Shown piece after piece: positions 53,339-63,636 of a DNA stretch of 64,000 nt. The DNA lies in NCBI GenBank assembly GCA_020161065.1, contig JAIUPH010000013.1, positions 62,001-126,000 of the forward strand. The letters run 5' to 3'. A model generated the notes under the pieces. That model did no database searches and was not told the origin of the DNA. It saw only the letters and a program-made list of their open reading frames with translations. A program made the translations under genes and the position numbers. The DNA comes from Pseudomonadota bacterium (lineage in GTDB: Bacteria; Pseudomonadota; Gammaproteobacteria; Burkholderiales; Burkholderiaceae_C). Position 1 is the first letter of the stretch. Every line of letters begins with the position of its first letter.

Positions 53339-56300
53339 GTGAATCGCCCCGACCCGCCCCTCTCCCTCCCACCGTCACCGCTGTCATCCCTGCCGGCGGA
53401 CGAATCCGCCGCCACCGGCGAACCGTCCGCTGCGGCAGCTACGGCCGCCGCGGCCGCCGCCGCCGGCTGGCGCGACCGCCAGCCGCTGCTGCAGGCCGCC
53501 TGGCGTGCGCTGCGCGTCGGCCTGCTCGGCGGCCTGCTGGGCGCACTGGCGTATGCCGCCGCCGGCGCCGGGCTGCGCGGCATGGCCGCGGCGCTGGGCG
53601 TAGCGCTCGGCATCGGGCTGGCCGCGCTGGCCCGCCAGCCCGAACCGACGCGGCCGCTGGCCGCCACGCTGGCGTTCGGCCTGGCGCTCTGGTGGCACGG
53701 CGTCGCGCCGGCACTGGCCGTGGCGCTGAGCTTCGCCTGCGGCGTCGCGCTGGCCGCGGTGGGCGTGGGCATGAGCCGCGTGGCCTTCGACTGGCGGCTG
53801 GAGCGCGCGCGCGACCTGCTGTGGCTGCTGTGCGCTGCCGTGCTGCTGGGCCTGGTCGGAAGCTTTGTGCTGCCGCCGCTGCACGCGCGCTTCGGGTCGC
53901 TGCCGGCCACGCCGCTGCCGCCGCTGGCGCTGGGCGGCCTGCTGCTGGCGGGCCTCTTGGCGTCGGCGCTGCCGGCGCTCGGCCTGCGCTCGGGCTGGCC
54001 GAAGGCGCCGCGGCTGGCCTTGATCGTGCTGCTGTCGCTGCTGGTGCTGGCCGCGCCGCTGGCGCCGGCAGCGACCCAACTGGGCCGGCCCGGGCCGTGG
54101 TGGTGGAGCGTGCCCATCGTCGCGCTGGCCGCGCTGGCCATGCTGGGCAGCGTGGCCGTGGCGTCGACGGTGCTGCTGGTCGCGGCGCTGGGCCTGGGCC
54201 TGGCCAGCGTGACGGCCGGCGCCGCGGTGCAACTGCAGGCGTTGGCGACGGTGCTGACGATGCAAGGCCTGCTGCTGCTGGCCCATGCCCAGAAGGCCGA
54301 ATCGGCCTGGCGTGAGCAGCGCTGGGAGTGGGCGCTGGACGGCTCGCGCCTGGGCGTCGCCGACTGGGGCCACACGCCGGGCGACAGCTTCGTTTCCGCG
54401 GCCTGGCGTTCGCTGGCCGGCTTCGGCGGCGCCGTCTGGTCGCCCGACGCCTGGGTCGAGGCGGTGCACCCCGACGACCGCGCCGAACTGCGCCACGCGC
54501 TGGCCCAGGTGTCGGCCGGCGAGGCCGGCCGCGTGCGGCTGGAGCTGCGCATGCCGGTGGTCGAAGGCTGGCGCTGGCTGGAGGCCACGCTGCTGGTGAT
54601 CGAGCGCGACGCCGACGGCCAGCCGCTGCGCCTGCTGGCCACCTTGCTCGACGTCGACGAACGGCACGACGCGCAGGAGCGCCAGCGGCTGTCGGTCAGC
54701 CTGTTCCAGCACCTGCACGAAGGCCTGCTGATCACCGATGCCGAACTGCGCGTGCTGGACGCCAACCCGGCCTACACGCAGATCCTCGGCGTGCCGCGCG
54801 CCGAGCTGCTTGGCCAGGTGCCGTCGCTGCTGCGGCCGACGCCGGCCGACCCGCTGGCCCGCCAGCAGCGCGCGGCCATGTGGTCGGCGCTGCGCGCCAA
54901 CGGCGGTTGGCGCGGCGAGTTGCGGGAGCGCCGCCGCTCGGGCGAGGTGTGCACGCTGCAGGCCACCATCTCGTCGGTGCGCGGGCCGCAGGGCGATTTG
55001 CGCTACCACGTGCTGGTGATCACCGACTTCACCGAGCAGCGCGTGCAGCGCGAGCGGCTGGAGCGCCAGGCGCATTTCGACGAGCTGACGCGGCTGCCCA
55101 ACCGCGCGCGGCTGTCGCAGTTGCTCAGCGACGCGATGCGCGCCGCCGACCGCGACAAGTACCTGCTGGCCGTGTGCTACCTCGACCTCGACCGCTTCAA
55201 GCCCGTCAACGACCGCTACGGCCACGCCGCCGGCGACCGGCTGCTGGTCGAACTGGCCGGCCGCCTGCGCAGCGCCCTGCGCACGCGCGACACCTGGGCC
55301 GACACCGCGGCGCGCCTGGGTGGCGACGAGTTCGTGCTGCTGCTGCGCGCCGAGTCGCTGGAAGAAGCGCGCATGGCGGTCGAGCGCGTGCTGCGCGTGG
55401 TGGCCCAGCCCTACGTGGTGAACCCGGCCGAAGAGACGGTGCAGGTGACGGCCAGCATGGGCGCCACCGTCTACCCGATCGACCGCAGCGACGCCGACAC
55501 GCTGCTGCGCCACGCCGACCACGCGATGTACGGCGCCAAGCAGTCGGGCCGCAACGGCTACCTGTTCTTCGACGCCGAGCACCGCCGCCGCACCGAAGAG
55601 CGCGTGATGGCCATCGGCCGCGTGCAGGACGCGCTGGACCAGGCCGAGTTCGTGCTGCACTACCAGCCCAAGGTGGACATGCGCGCCGGCCGCGTGCTGG
55701 GCTTCGAGGCGCTGCTGCGCTGGGACCATCCGCAGCACGGGCTGATCGCGCCGATGCAGTTCCTGCCGCTGATCGAGAACACCGGGCTGTCGTCGCGCAT
55801 CGGCGACTGGGTGTTCGCGCAGGCGCTGGAGCATTTGTCGCAATGGCGGCGCGGCGGGCTCGACATCTCGGTCAGCGTCAACGTCTCGGCGCGCCACCTG
55901 CAGGAGCCCGATTTCGCGCAGCGCCTGTCGGAACTGCTGGCCCGCCACGCCGAGCCGCTGGCGCCGCACTTCGAGCTGGAGATGCTGGAGACCGCGGCGC
56001 ATGCCGACATCGAGGCCACCTCGGCGCTGCTCGGCCGCTGCCGGGCGCTGGGCGTGCACTTCGCGCTCGACGATTTCGGCACCGGCTATTCCACGCTCAC
56101 CTACCTCAAGCGGCTGCCGGTGGACGTGCTGAAGATCGACCGCAGCTTCGTCCACCACATGCTCGACGACCCGCAGGACCGCGCCATCGTCGAAGGCGTG
56201 GTCGGCCTGGCGCGCACCTTCGGCTGCGTGGTGGTGGCCGAGGGCGTGGAAAGCCCGGCGCAGGCGCGCACGCTGCTCGACATGGGCTGCGACATCGGCC

Positions 56301-56428
56301 AGGGCACCGGCATCGCCGCGCCGATGCCGGCCGGCCAGGTGGCCACCTGGGCGCGCCAGTACAAGGGCATGTTCGCGCTGGCCGCCGCGCCCGAGGGCGA
56401 GGCCGGCGCCAGCGCGGCCGGCGCTTGA
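53339..56428 (+). CDS. Membrane-bound GGDEF-EAL protein with PAS domains
   Basis: This 1029-residue c-di-GMP signalling protein starts at GTG. Residues about 50-320 are Ala/Leu-rich with roughly 8-9 membrane segments. Two PAS/PAC-like sensor regions follow (WEWALDGSRLGVADWG and ITDAELRVLDANPAYTQILG), then a GGDEF domain with intact RLGGDEFVLLLR near residue 660. The EAL domain from about 780 is intact as well: EALLRWDHP, SVNVSARHLQ, DDFGTGYSTL, KIDRSF and VAEGVES. The usual RxxD inhibitory site five residues before GGDEF reads TWAD, so product inhibition may be lost. Both cyclase and phosphodiesterase activity appear possible. Confidence 0.9.
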   Translation: MNRPDPPLSLPPSPLSSLPADESAATGEPSAAAATAAAAAAAGWRDRQPLLQAAWRALRVGLLGGLLGALAYAAAGAGLRGMAAALGVALGIGLAALARQPEPTRPLAATLAFGLALWWHGVAPALAVALSFACGVALAAVGVGMSRVAFDWRLERARDLLWLLCAAVLLGLVGSFVLPPLHARFGSLPATPLPPLALGGLLLAGLLASALPALGLRSGWPKAPRLALIVLLSLLVLAAPLAPAATQLGRPGPWWWSVPIVALAALAMLGSVAVASTVLLVAALGLGLASVTAGAAVQLQALATVLTMQGLLLLAHAQKAESAWREQRWEWALDGSRLGVADWGHTPGDSFVSAAWRSLAGFGGAVWSPDAWVEAVHPDDRAELRHALAQVSAGEAGRVRLELRMPVVEGWRWLEATLLVIERDADGQPLRLLATLLDVDERHDAQERQRLSVSLFQHLHEGLLITDAELRVLDANPAYTQILGVPRAELLGQVPSLLRPTPADPLARQQRAAMWSALRANGGWRGELRERRRSGEVCTLQATISSVRGPQGDLRYHVLVITDFTEQRVQRERLERQAHFDELTRLPNRARLSQLLSDAMRAADRDKYLLAVCYLDLDRFKPVNDRYGHAAGDRLLVELAGRLRSALRTRDTWADTAARLGGDEFVLLLRAESLEEARMAVERVLRVVAQPYVVNPAEETVQVTASMGATVYPIDRSDADTLLRHADHAMYGAKQSGRNGYLFFDAEHRRRTEERVMAIGRVQDALDQAEFVLHYQPKVDMRAGRVLGFEALLRWDHPQHGLIAPMQFLPLIENTGLSSRIGDWVFAQALEHLSQWRRGGLDISVSVNVSARHLQEPDFAQRLSELLARHAEPLAPHFELEMLETAAHADIEATSALLGRCRALGVHFALDDFGTGYSTLTYLKRLPVDVLKIDRSFVHHMLDDPQDRAIVEGVVGLARTFGCVVVAEGVESPAQARTLLDMGCDIGQGTGIAAPMPAGQVATWARQYKGMFALAAAPEGEAGASAAGA

Positions 56429-56480
56429 AGCCCGGCGCCTGAAGCCAGCGCCTGAAGCCAGCGCTTGAAGCCAGCGCCTT
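56421..56480 (+). repeat. 13-bp tandem repeats spanning the end of the GGDEF-EAL gene
   Basis: Four consecutive units of GCGCYTGAAGCCA (first unit one base longer), at 56421-56434, 56435-56447, 56448-56460 and 56461-56473, are followed by a partial GCGCCTT. The first unit contains the TGA stop of the GGDEF-EAL gene and each unit supplies another TGA in a rotating frame. The array ends 13 bases before the dnaG start. Confidence 0.9.
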
Positions 56481-56492
56481 AGACTCGGCCGG

Positions 56493-58244
56493 GTGATCCC
56501 CGCCGGCTTTCTGCAGGACCTGCTGTCGCGCGTCGACATCGTCGACGTGGTGGGCCGCCACGTGGAGCTCAAGCGCGGCGGCGCCAATTTGATGGGGCTG
56601 TGCCCCTTCCACGCCGAGAAGTCGCCCAGCTTCTCGGTCAGCCCGGCCAAGCAGTTCTATTACTGCTTCGGCTGCGGGGCCAGCGGCGACGCCATCCGCT
56701 TCCTGACCGAGCACACCGGCATGAGCTTCGTCGACGCCGTCACCGAGCTGGCGCAAGGCGTCGGCATGCAGGTGCCGCAGGAGCAGGTGAGCCCCGAGGA
56801 ACGCGAGCGCCGCCAGCGCCTGGCGGAACGCCGGCTGTCGCTGACCGAGGTGCTGCAAAAAGCCACGCGCCACTACCGCGCCAAGCTGCGCGAATCGCCC
56901 GAGGCCATCGGCTACCTCAAGCGCCGCGGGCTTTCGGGCGAGGTCGCGGCGCGTTTCGGCCTCGGCTACGCGCCGCCGGGCTGGCGTGGCCTGGCCAGTG
57001 TCTTTGCGAGTTATGACGATCCGCTGCTGGAAGAGGCCGGCCTGGTGCGCAGCCCCGATGACGGCGACGACACGCCGGCCGAGGAACGCAAGCGCTACGA
57101 CTGGTTCCGCCACCGCATCATGTTTCCGATCCGCGCCGTCGGCGGCGAGGTCATCGGCTTCGGCGGCCGCGTGCTCGACGACAGCAAGCCCAAGTACCTG
57201 AACTCGCCCGAGACGCCGGTGTTCAGCAAGGGGCGCGAACTCTATGGCCTGTTCGAGGCCCGGCAGGCGATCCGCGAGCGCGGCCACGCGCTGGTGGTCG
57301 AAGGCTACATGGACGTGGTGGCGCTCGCCCAGCACGGTTTCGCCAACGCGGTGGCCACGCTCGGCACGGCCTGCACCAGCGAGCATGTGCAAAAGCTCTT
57401 CCGCTTCACCGACGCCGTGGTCTTCAGCTTCGACGGCGACGACGCCGGCCGCCGCGCGGCGGCGCGCGCGCTGGAAGTGGCGCTGCCCCATGCGACTGAA
57501 ATGCGCCAGGTGCGCTTCCTGTTCCTGCCGCCCGAGCACGACCCCGACAGTTTCGTGCGCAAACGCGGCGCCGAGGCTTTCGAGCAGGCGCTGGCGCAGG
57601 CCGTGCCGCTGTCGCGCCAGTTGATCGAGCAGGCCGCCCAAGGCCAGGCGCTCGACCTCGCCGAAGGCCGCGCGCGCTTCCTGGCGCAGGCGCGGCCGCT
57701 GTGGCAGGCCATGCCGGCCGGCGCCTTGCGCGACCAGTTGCTCGGCGAGATCGCACAACAGGCCCGGCTGGCGCGCGAGGAACTGGCCGCCTCGTGGGGC
57801 CAGGCCGGCGCGCCCGTGGCCGCCAACGCCGGCCCGGCCGCCGCGGGCGCCAGCGCGCGCCGCAGCGCGCCGCCGCCGCGCCGCGCCGCGCCGCGCGTGG
57901 CGGCAAGGCTGCCGCAGGACCGCGCCGCCGCGCTGCTGCTGCAGCGCTGCGAATGGTGGGAGCAGTTGAGCGGCGACGACCACCAGTTGCTGGCCACGCT
58001 GCCCGACTGGCATGGCGAGCTGTTCCGTTGGATCGACCGCTGGGTCGCCGAGCACGGCGCCACGCCCTGGTCCAGCCTGCGCGAGCTGGCGGCGGCCGAA
58101 CCCTGGGGCGAAGCGGCGCGCGCGCTGGTCGACGGTGCCGAGGTGGCGGTCGAGCCGGTCGTCGAAGACCTGCAGGCGACGATCGCGCAGATCCGCTTCG
58201 GGCTGCGGCAGCAGCCGGCCTGGGCCCTGTTGGGCCGCCGATAG
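56493..58244 (+). CDS. dnaG: DNA primase DnaG
   Basis: This 583-residue primase synthesises RNA primers at the replication fork. It has the CHC2 zinc site Cys37, His40, Cys58, Cys61 (LCPFH and YYCFGCG), the conserved RFGLGYAPPGW and VIGFGGRVLDD in the core. The TOPRIM motifs are VVEGYMDVVAL and FSFDGDDAGRRAA. An Ala/Arg/Pro-rich linker leads to a C-terminal helicase-binding domain. The start is GTG at 56493. It precedes rpoD as in the classical macromolecular synthesis operon, but rpsU is not in front; the GGDEF-EAL gene is. Confidence 0.95.
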   Translation: MIPAGFLQDLLSRVDIVDVVGRHVELKRGGANLMGLCPFHAEKSPSFSVSPAKQFYYCFGCGASGDAIRFLTEHTGMSFVDAVTELAQGVGMQVPQEQVSPEERERRQRLAERRLSLTEVLQKATRHYRAKLRESPEAIGYLKRRGLSGEVAARFGLGYAPPGWRGLASVFASYDDPLLEEAGLVRSPDDGDDTPAEERKRYDWFRHRIMFPIRAVGGEVIGFGGRVLDDSKPKYLNSPETPVFSKGRELYGLFEARQAIRERGHALVVEGYMDVVALAQHGFANAVATLGTACTSEHVQKLFRFTDAVVFSFDGDDAGRRAAARALEVALPHATEMRQVRFLFLPPEHDPDSFVRKRGAEAFEQALAQAVPLSRQLIEQAAQGQALDLAEGRARFLAQARPLWQAMPAGALRDQLLGEIAQQARLAREELAASWGQAGAPVAANAGPAAAGASARRSAPPPRRAAPRVAARLPQDRAAALLLQRCEWWEQLSGDDHQLLATLPDWHGELFRWIDRWVAEHGATPWSSLRELAAAEPWGEAARALVDGAEVAVEPVVEDLQATIAQIRFGLRQQPAWALLGRR

Positions 58245-58603
58245 CTGCCACTAGCCGCCGCTAAGCCACTGCTGGCCACCGCGCGCAAGGCCGATAAGCC
58301 TTGTGGGGCAAGGCCTTGCAGCGGCCGCCCGGTATAATCCGCCTTTCACCGCAGCGGCAAGAGTGACGGCAGCGTCTGAAGTGCCAGAAGGTCCAAGGGG
58401 CCCGGGACCCGACCACCCTTCGTACAGGGTACACGACATGGTCAACCCGCCCCAGGCCTGCACACCCGTCGGGTCACGCGAACTTGCCATCCGGTTCCAG
58501 GTCTTTCACCGCGCCGCAACCGGCGCCGGTCCGTGCACGTGCGCCCGGGCCTGAGGCAAGACCCGTCGACCGGAAGCTGCCACCGCATCAACCGAGGATC
58601 CGC
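58245..58603 (+). promoter_or_regulatory. dnaG-rpoD intergenic region with rpoD promoter and alternating inverted repeats
   Basis: This 359-base gap holds a perfect TATAAT at 58333-58338 without an ideal -35 at 17 bases. Just upstream are alternating complementary blocks: CAAGGC (58286-58291), GCCTTG (58298-58303), CAAGGC (58309-58314) and a palindrome GCAAGGCCTTGC (58308-58319). The middle GCCTTG can pair with either neighbour. A leader of about 260 nt lies between the -10 and the rpoD start, with several GC-rich complementary stretches such as GGGGCCCGGGACCC but no gene I would defend. Confidence 0.6.
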
Positions 58604-60838
<2,235 letters not shown>

Positions 60839-60865
60839 AAGCGGACATGGCTGCCATCGTGCGCG

Positions 60866-60943
60866 GGCCGAGTGCCGGGCCGCCCCAAGCCGGCCCGCAT
60901 CCCCTCGGGGGAGCGGTCGGCGTACCCGCCGACCGAGGCGCTC
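60866..60943. repeat. REP-like double hairpin downstream of rpoD
   Basis: Two GC-rich hairpins lie in tandem. One is CGGGCCG (60876-60882) with CGGCCCG (60891-60897). The other is CGGTCGGCG (60914-60922) with CGCCGACCG (60927-60935) around the tetraloop TACC, and CCCCTCGGGG lies between them. The second could end rpoD transcripts, though there is no T-tract. The composition resembles the repeated extragenic palindromes common in related Burkholderiales. Confidence 0.6.
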
Positions 60944-60944
60944 C

Positions 60945-61916
60945 ATGACCCAGATCGCCGACCGCACGGTGCTGTTCGCCGACCTGCGCGGCAGCACCTC
61001 GCTGTTCGAGACGCTGGGCAACGCCGAGGCCACATCGGTCGTCACGCACTGCGTCAACGCCATCGTGCGGCCGGTGGACGAGCACGGCGGCCACGTCGTC
61101 AAGACTCTGGGCGACGGGCTGATGGCGGTGTTCGCCGACTCGCGCCCGGCGGTGCAGGCCTCGATCGTGATGCACGAGGTGCTCGACGCCATCGTGCAGA
61201 AGGGCCGCGAGCGCGGTGCTTCGCCGGGCCTGCGCGCGTTGCGCCTGCAGGTCGGCATGGCGCGCGGCGAGGTGGTGGAGATGGCCGGCGATTGCTTCGG
61301 CGACGCCGTCAACGTGGCCGCGCGGCTGATCGACCACGCCGGCGACAACGAGACGCTGGTCACCGGCGACGTGCTGCAAGGCCTGCCCAACGAGTTGCAG
61401 GCGCGCTTTCGCAGCCTGGATCGCCTGGCCCTGCGCGGCCGCGCCGAGCCGGTGCAAGTGCACGTGCTGGGCCGCCGGCGCGGCGGCGACGTGGGCGCGG
61501 TCACGCAGTTCGGCGACGTCTCCATCATCGGCGAGCCCGAAGGCCTGCGCCTGACCTGGAACGCCGTCAGCCGCGTCTTCGAGAACCGCCAGCTGCCGGT
61601 GGTGCTGGGTCGCAGCCCGCAGGCGAGCTTCTGCGTCGACGACTCGCGCGTCTCGCGCTCGCATGCGCGGGTGGACTGGTACAGCGGCAGCTTCCAGCTC
61701 ACCGACCTCAGCTACAACGGCACCTACGTGCGCTTCAACGACGGCGAGATCGTCAGCCTGCGGCGCGGCAGCTGCACGCTGCACGGCAGCGGCAGCGTCG
61801 GCCTCGGCGCTTCGCCGGTCGATGCCGGCGCGGCCTGCGTGCGTTTCGAGGTCGTGCACCTCGGCGACACCGAGACCGGCGCCGAGCCCGCGCCGCTGCC
61901 GTCGACCACCAGTTGA
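60945..61916 (+). CDS. Class III nucleotide cyclase fused to an FHA domain
   Basis: This 323-residue protein has a class III adenylate/guanylate cyclase domain at about 5-175. The metal-binding aspartates are in LFADLRGST (Asp13) and KTLGDGLMAVF (Asp57), and the transition-state residues in GDAVNVAARL (Asn123, Arg127). The C terminus (about 218-300) is a forkhead-associated domain with VVLGRSPQASFCVDD, SRVSRSHARVDW and DLSYNGTYVRF, which binds phosphothreonine. It should make cAMP or cGMP under control of a phosphoprotein partner. It is soluble, and no kinase gene is nearby. Confidence 0.88.
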   Translation: MTQIADRTVLFADLRGSTSLFETLGNAEATSVVTHCVNAIVRPVDEHGGHVVKTLGDGLMAVFADSRPAVQASIVMHEVLDAIVQKGRERGASPGLRALRLQVGMARGEVVEMAGDCFGDAVNVAARLIDHAGDNETLVTGDVLQGLPNELQARFRSLDRLALRGRAEPVQVHVLGRRRGGDVGAVTQFGDVSIIGEPEGLRLTWNAVSRVFENRQLPVVLGRSPQASFCVDDSRVSRSHARVDWYSGSFQLTDLSYNGTYVRFNDGEIVSLRRGSCTLHGSGSVGLGASPVDAGAACVRFEVVHLGDTETGAEPAPLPSTTS

Positions 61917-61933
61917 GCGCCCGCGTCGCCGGC

Positions 61934-63022
61934 ATGCGCTTTCGTCCCGAACCTGCGGCCTCGCCGTCGCCGTCGCCTTCGCCGTCGTCGGCCCCGGTGT
62001 CGGTAGCGCCGGCCACCGCGCTGCTGCTGGTCAACCTGGGCACGCCCGACGCGCCCACGCCGGCCGCGCTGCGCCGCTACCTGGCGGAGTTCCTGTCGGA
62101 CCCGCGCGTGGTGGAGATCCCGCGCCTGGCGTGGTGGCCCATCCTGCACGGCATCATCCTGCGCCTGCGGCCGGCGAAGTCGGCCGCCAAGTACCGCTCG
62201 ATCTGGCGGCCCGACGGCTCGCCGCTGGCGGCGTGGACCGAACGCCAGGCCAGCGCCGTCGCCGGCGTGCTCGCCGCACGCGGCCAGCGCATCGAGGTGC
62301 GCCACGCCATGCGCTATGGCCGCCCCGCGATGGGTGCGGTGCTGGACGAGTTGCGCGCCGCCGGCTGCACGCGCGTGCTGGTGCTGCCGCTGTACCCGCA
62401 GTACGCGGCCGCCACCACCGGCAGCGCCGCCGACGCGCTGCACCGCTGGGCCTTGCGCGCGCGCCGCGTGCCCGAACTGCGCAGCGTGGCCGACTACCAC
62501 GACGATGCAGGTTATGTCGGCGCACTGGCGCACAGCGTGCAGCGCCACTGGCAGCAGCGGCCGCCGGCCGAGCGGCTGCTGCTCAGCTTCCACGGCGTGC
62601 CCGAGCGCAGCCGGCAGCTCGGCGATCCCTACCACGACCAATGCCAGCGCACCGCGGCGCTGCTGCGCGAACGCCTGGCCCTGCCGGCCGATCGGCTGCT
62701 GGTCACCTTCCAAAGCCGCTTCGGCAAGGCGCAGTGGCTGCAGCCCTACACCGAGCCCACGCTGCGCGAGCTGGCGCGCCAAGGCATCAAGAGCGTCGAC
62801 GTGATGTGCCCCGGCTTCGCCGCGGACTGCCTGGAGACGCTGGAAGAAATCGCCCAGGAAGCGCGCGAAGCCTTCCTGCACGAGGGCGGCCAGACCTTCA
62901 ACTACCTGCCCTGCCTGAACGACGACGAAGCCTGGATCGAAGCGCTGGCCGACCTGGCCGAGCGCCACCTGCAGGGCTGGGACACGCACGGCGCAACCAC
63001 TGCCGGGGCCGCGCACCCATAA
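61934..63022 (+). CDS. hemH: Ferrochelatase
   Basis: This 362-residue protein inserts Fe(2+) into protoporphyrin IX, the last step of heme synthesis. It has ALLLVNLGTPDAPTPAALRR, LPLYPQYAAATTGSAADAL, the catalytic His in LLSFHGVPERSRQLGDPY and the acidic EEIAQEAREAFLHEGG near the C terminus. The N terminus carries a short Pro/Ser-Pro repeat (SPSPSPSPSS) encoded by a CCGTCG-type microsatellite. The start at 61934 follows the cyclase-FHA gene by 17 bases. Confidence 0.95.
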   Translation: MRFRPEPAASPSPSPSPSSAPVSVAPATALLLVNLGTPDAPTPAALRRYLAEFLSDPRVVEIPRLAWWPILHGIILRLRPAKSAAKYRSIWRPDGSPLAAWTERQASAVAGVLAARGQRIEVRHAMRYGRPAMGAVLDELRAAGCTRVLVLPLYPQYAAATTGSAADALHRWALRARRVPELRSVADYHDDAGYVGALAHSVQRHWQQRPPAERLLLSFHGVPERSRQLGDPYHDQCQRTAALLRERLALPADRLLVTFQSRFGKAQWLQPYTEPTLRELARQGIKSVDVMCPGFAADCLETLEEIAQEAREAFLHEGGQTFNYLPCLNDDEAWIEALADLAERHLQGWDTHGATTAGAAHP

Positions 63023-63030
63023 TCCGCCGC

Positions 63031-63594
63031 ATGGGCAACGCGGCCGTCCGCTTCAGCATGAGCGCCGAGGAGTTCCTGGCCTGGGAAGCGGGCCAGGCGG
63101 ACAAGCACGAGTTCGTCGCCGGCGAGGTGTTTGCGATGGTGGGCGCGGTCGCCAACCACGTCACCGTGAGCCTGAACCTGGCCGTCGCGCTGCGCCAGCA
63201 CCTGCGCGGCGCGCCCTGCCGCACGTTCATGAGCGACATGAAGCTGCGCGTCGACCAGGACTTCTTCTACCCCGATGTCTTCGTGACCTGCGGCGCCGCC
63301 GATGCCACCGCGGTGCAGTTCATGAGCGAAGCCAAGCTGGTGGCCGAGGTGCTGTCCGTGAGCACGGCTTCCTACGACCTGGGCGCCAAGTTCGAGGCCT
63401 ACCGCCGCCTGCCGACGCTGGCAGAAGCGATGTTCGTCAACATCGAAGCGCGCCGCGCCGACGTGTTCCGCAAGGGCGCCGACGGCCTGTGGGTGCTGCA
63501 CCCCTTCGGCCAGGGCGAAACGGTGCAGCTGGCGAGCGTCGCGCTGGACATCCCGGCGCCCGAGTTGTTCGCCGACGTGCGCGACGCAGGTTGA
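63031..63594 (+). CDS. Uma2-family (DUF820) putative nuclease-fold protein
   Basis: This 187-residue protein of the Uma2 family has the restriction-endonuclease-like core. Likely active-site residues are Asp in DFFYPDVFV, Glu in LVAEVLS and Lys in LGAKFEAYRR. The N terminus MSAEEFLAWEAGQADKHEFV is characteristic. Family members are abundant in cyanobacteria and scattered in proteobacteria; their biological role is not settled. The start is 8 bases after hemH. Confidence 0.87.
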   Translation: MGNAAVRFSMSAEEFLAWEAGQADKHEFVAGEVFAMVGAVANHVTVSLNLAVALRQHLRGAPCRTFMSDMKLRVDQDFFYPDVFVTCGAADATAVQFMSEAKLVAEVLSVSTASYDLGAKFEAYRRLPTLAEAMFVNIEARRADVFRKGADGLWVLHPFGQGETVQLASVALDIPAPELFADVRDAG

Positions 63595-63636
63595 CCGGGG
63601 CCGAGCGGGACCGAGCGGGACCGACGCCCGCCGCCG

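Noticed and set aside
54328-56442. Long second frame on the plus strand inside the GGDEF-EAL gene
   Set aside because: Arg/Ala-rich out-of-frame shadow with no domain; it only stays open because of the GC bias.
58438-58554. Possible small upstream gene starting [10 protein letters not shown] in the rpoD leader
   Set aside because: No ribosome site, odd composition, and nothing recognisable; it overlaps a leader that has its own structure.
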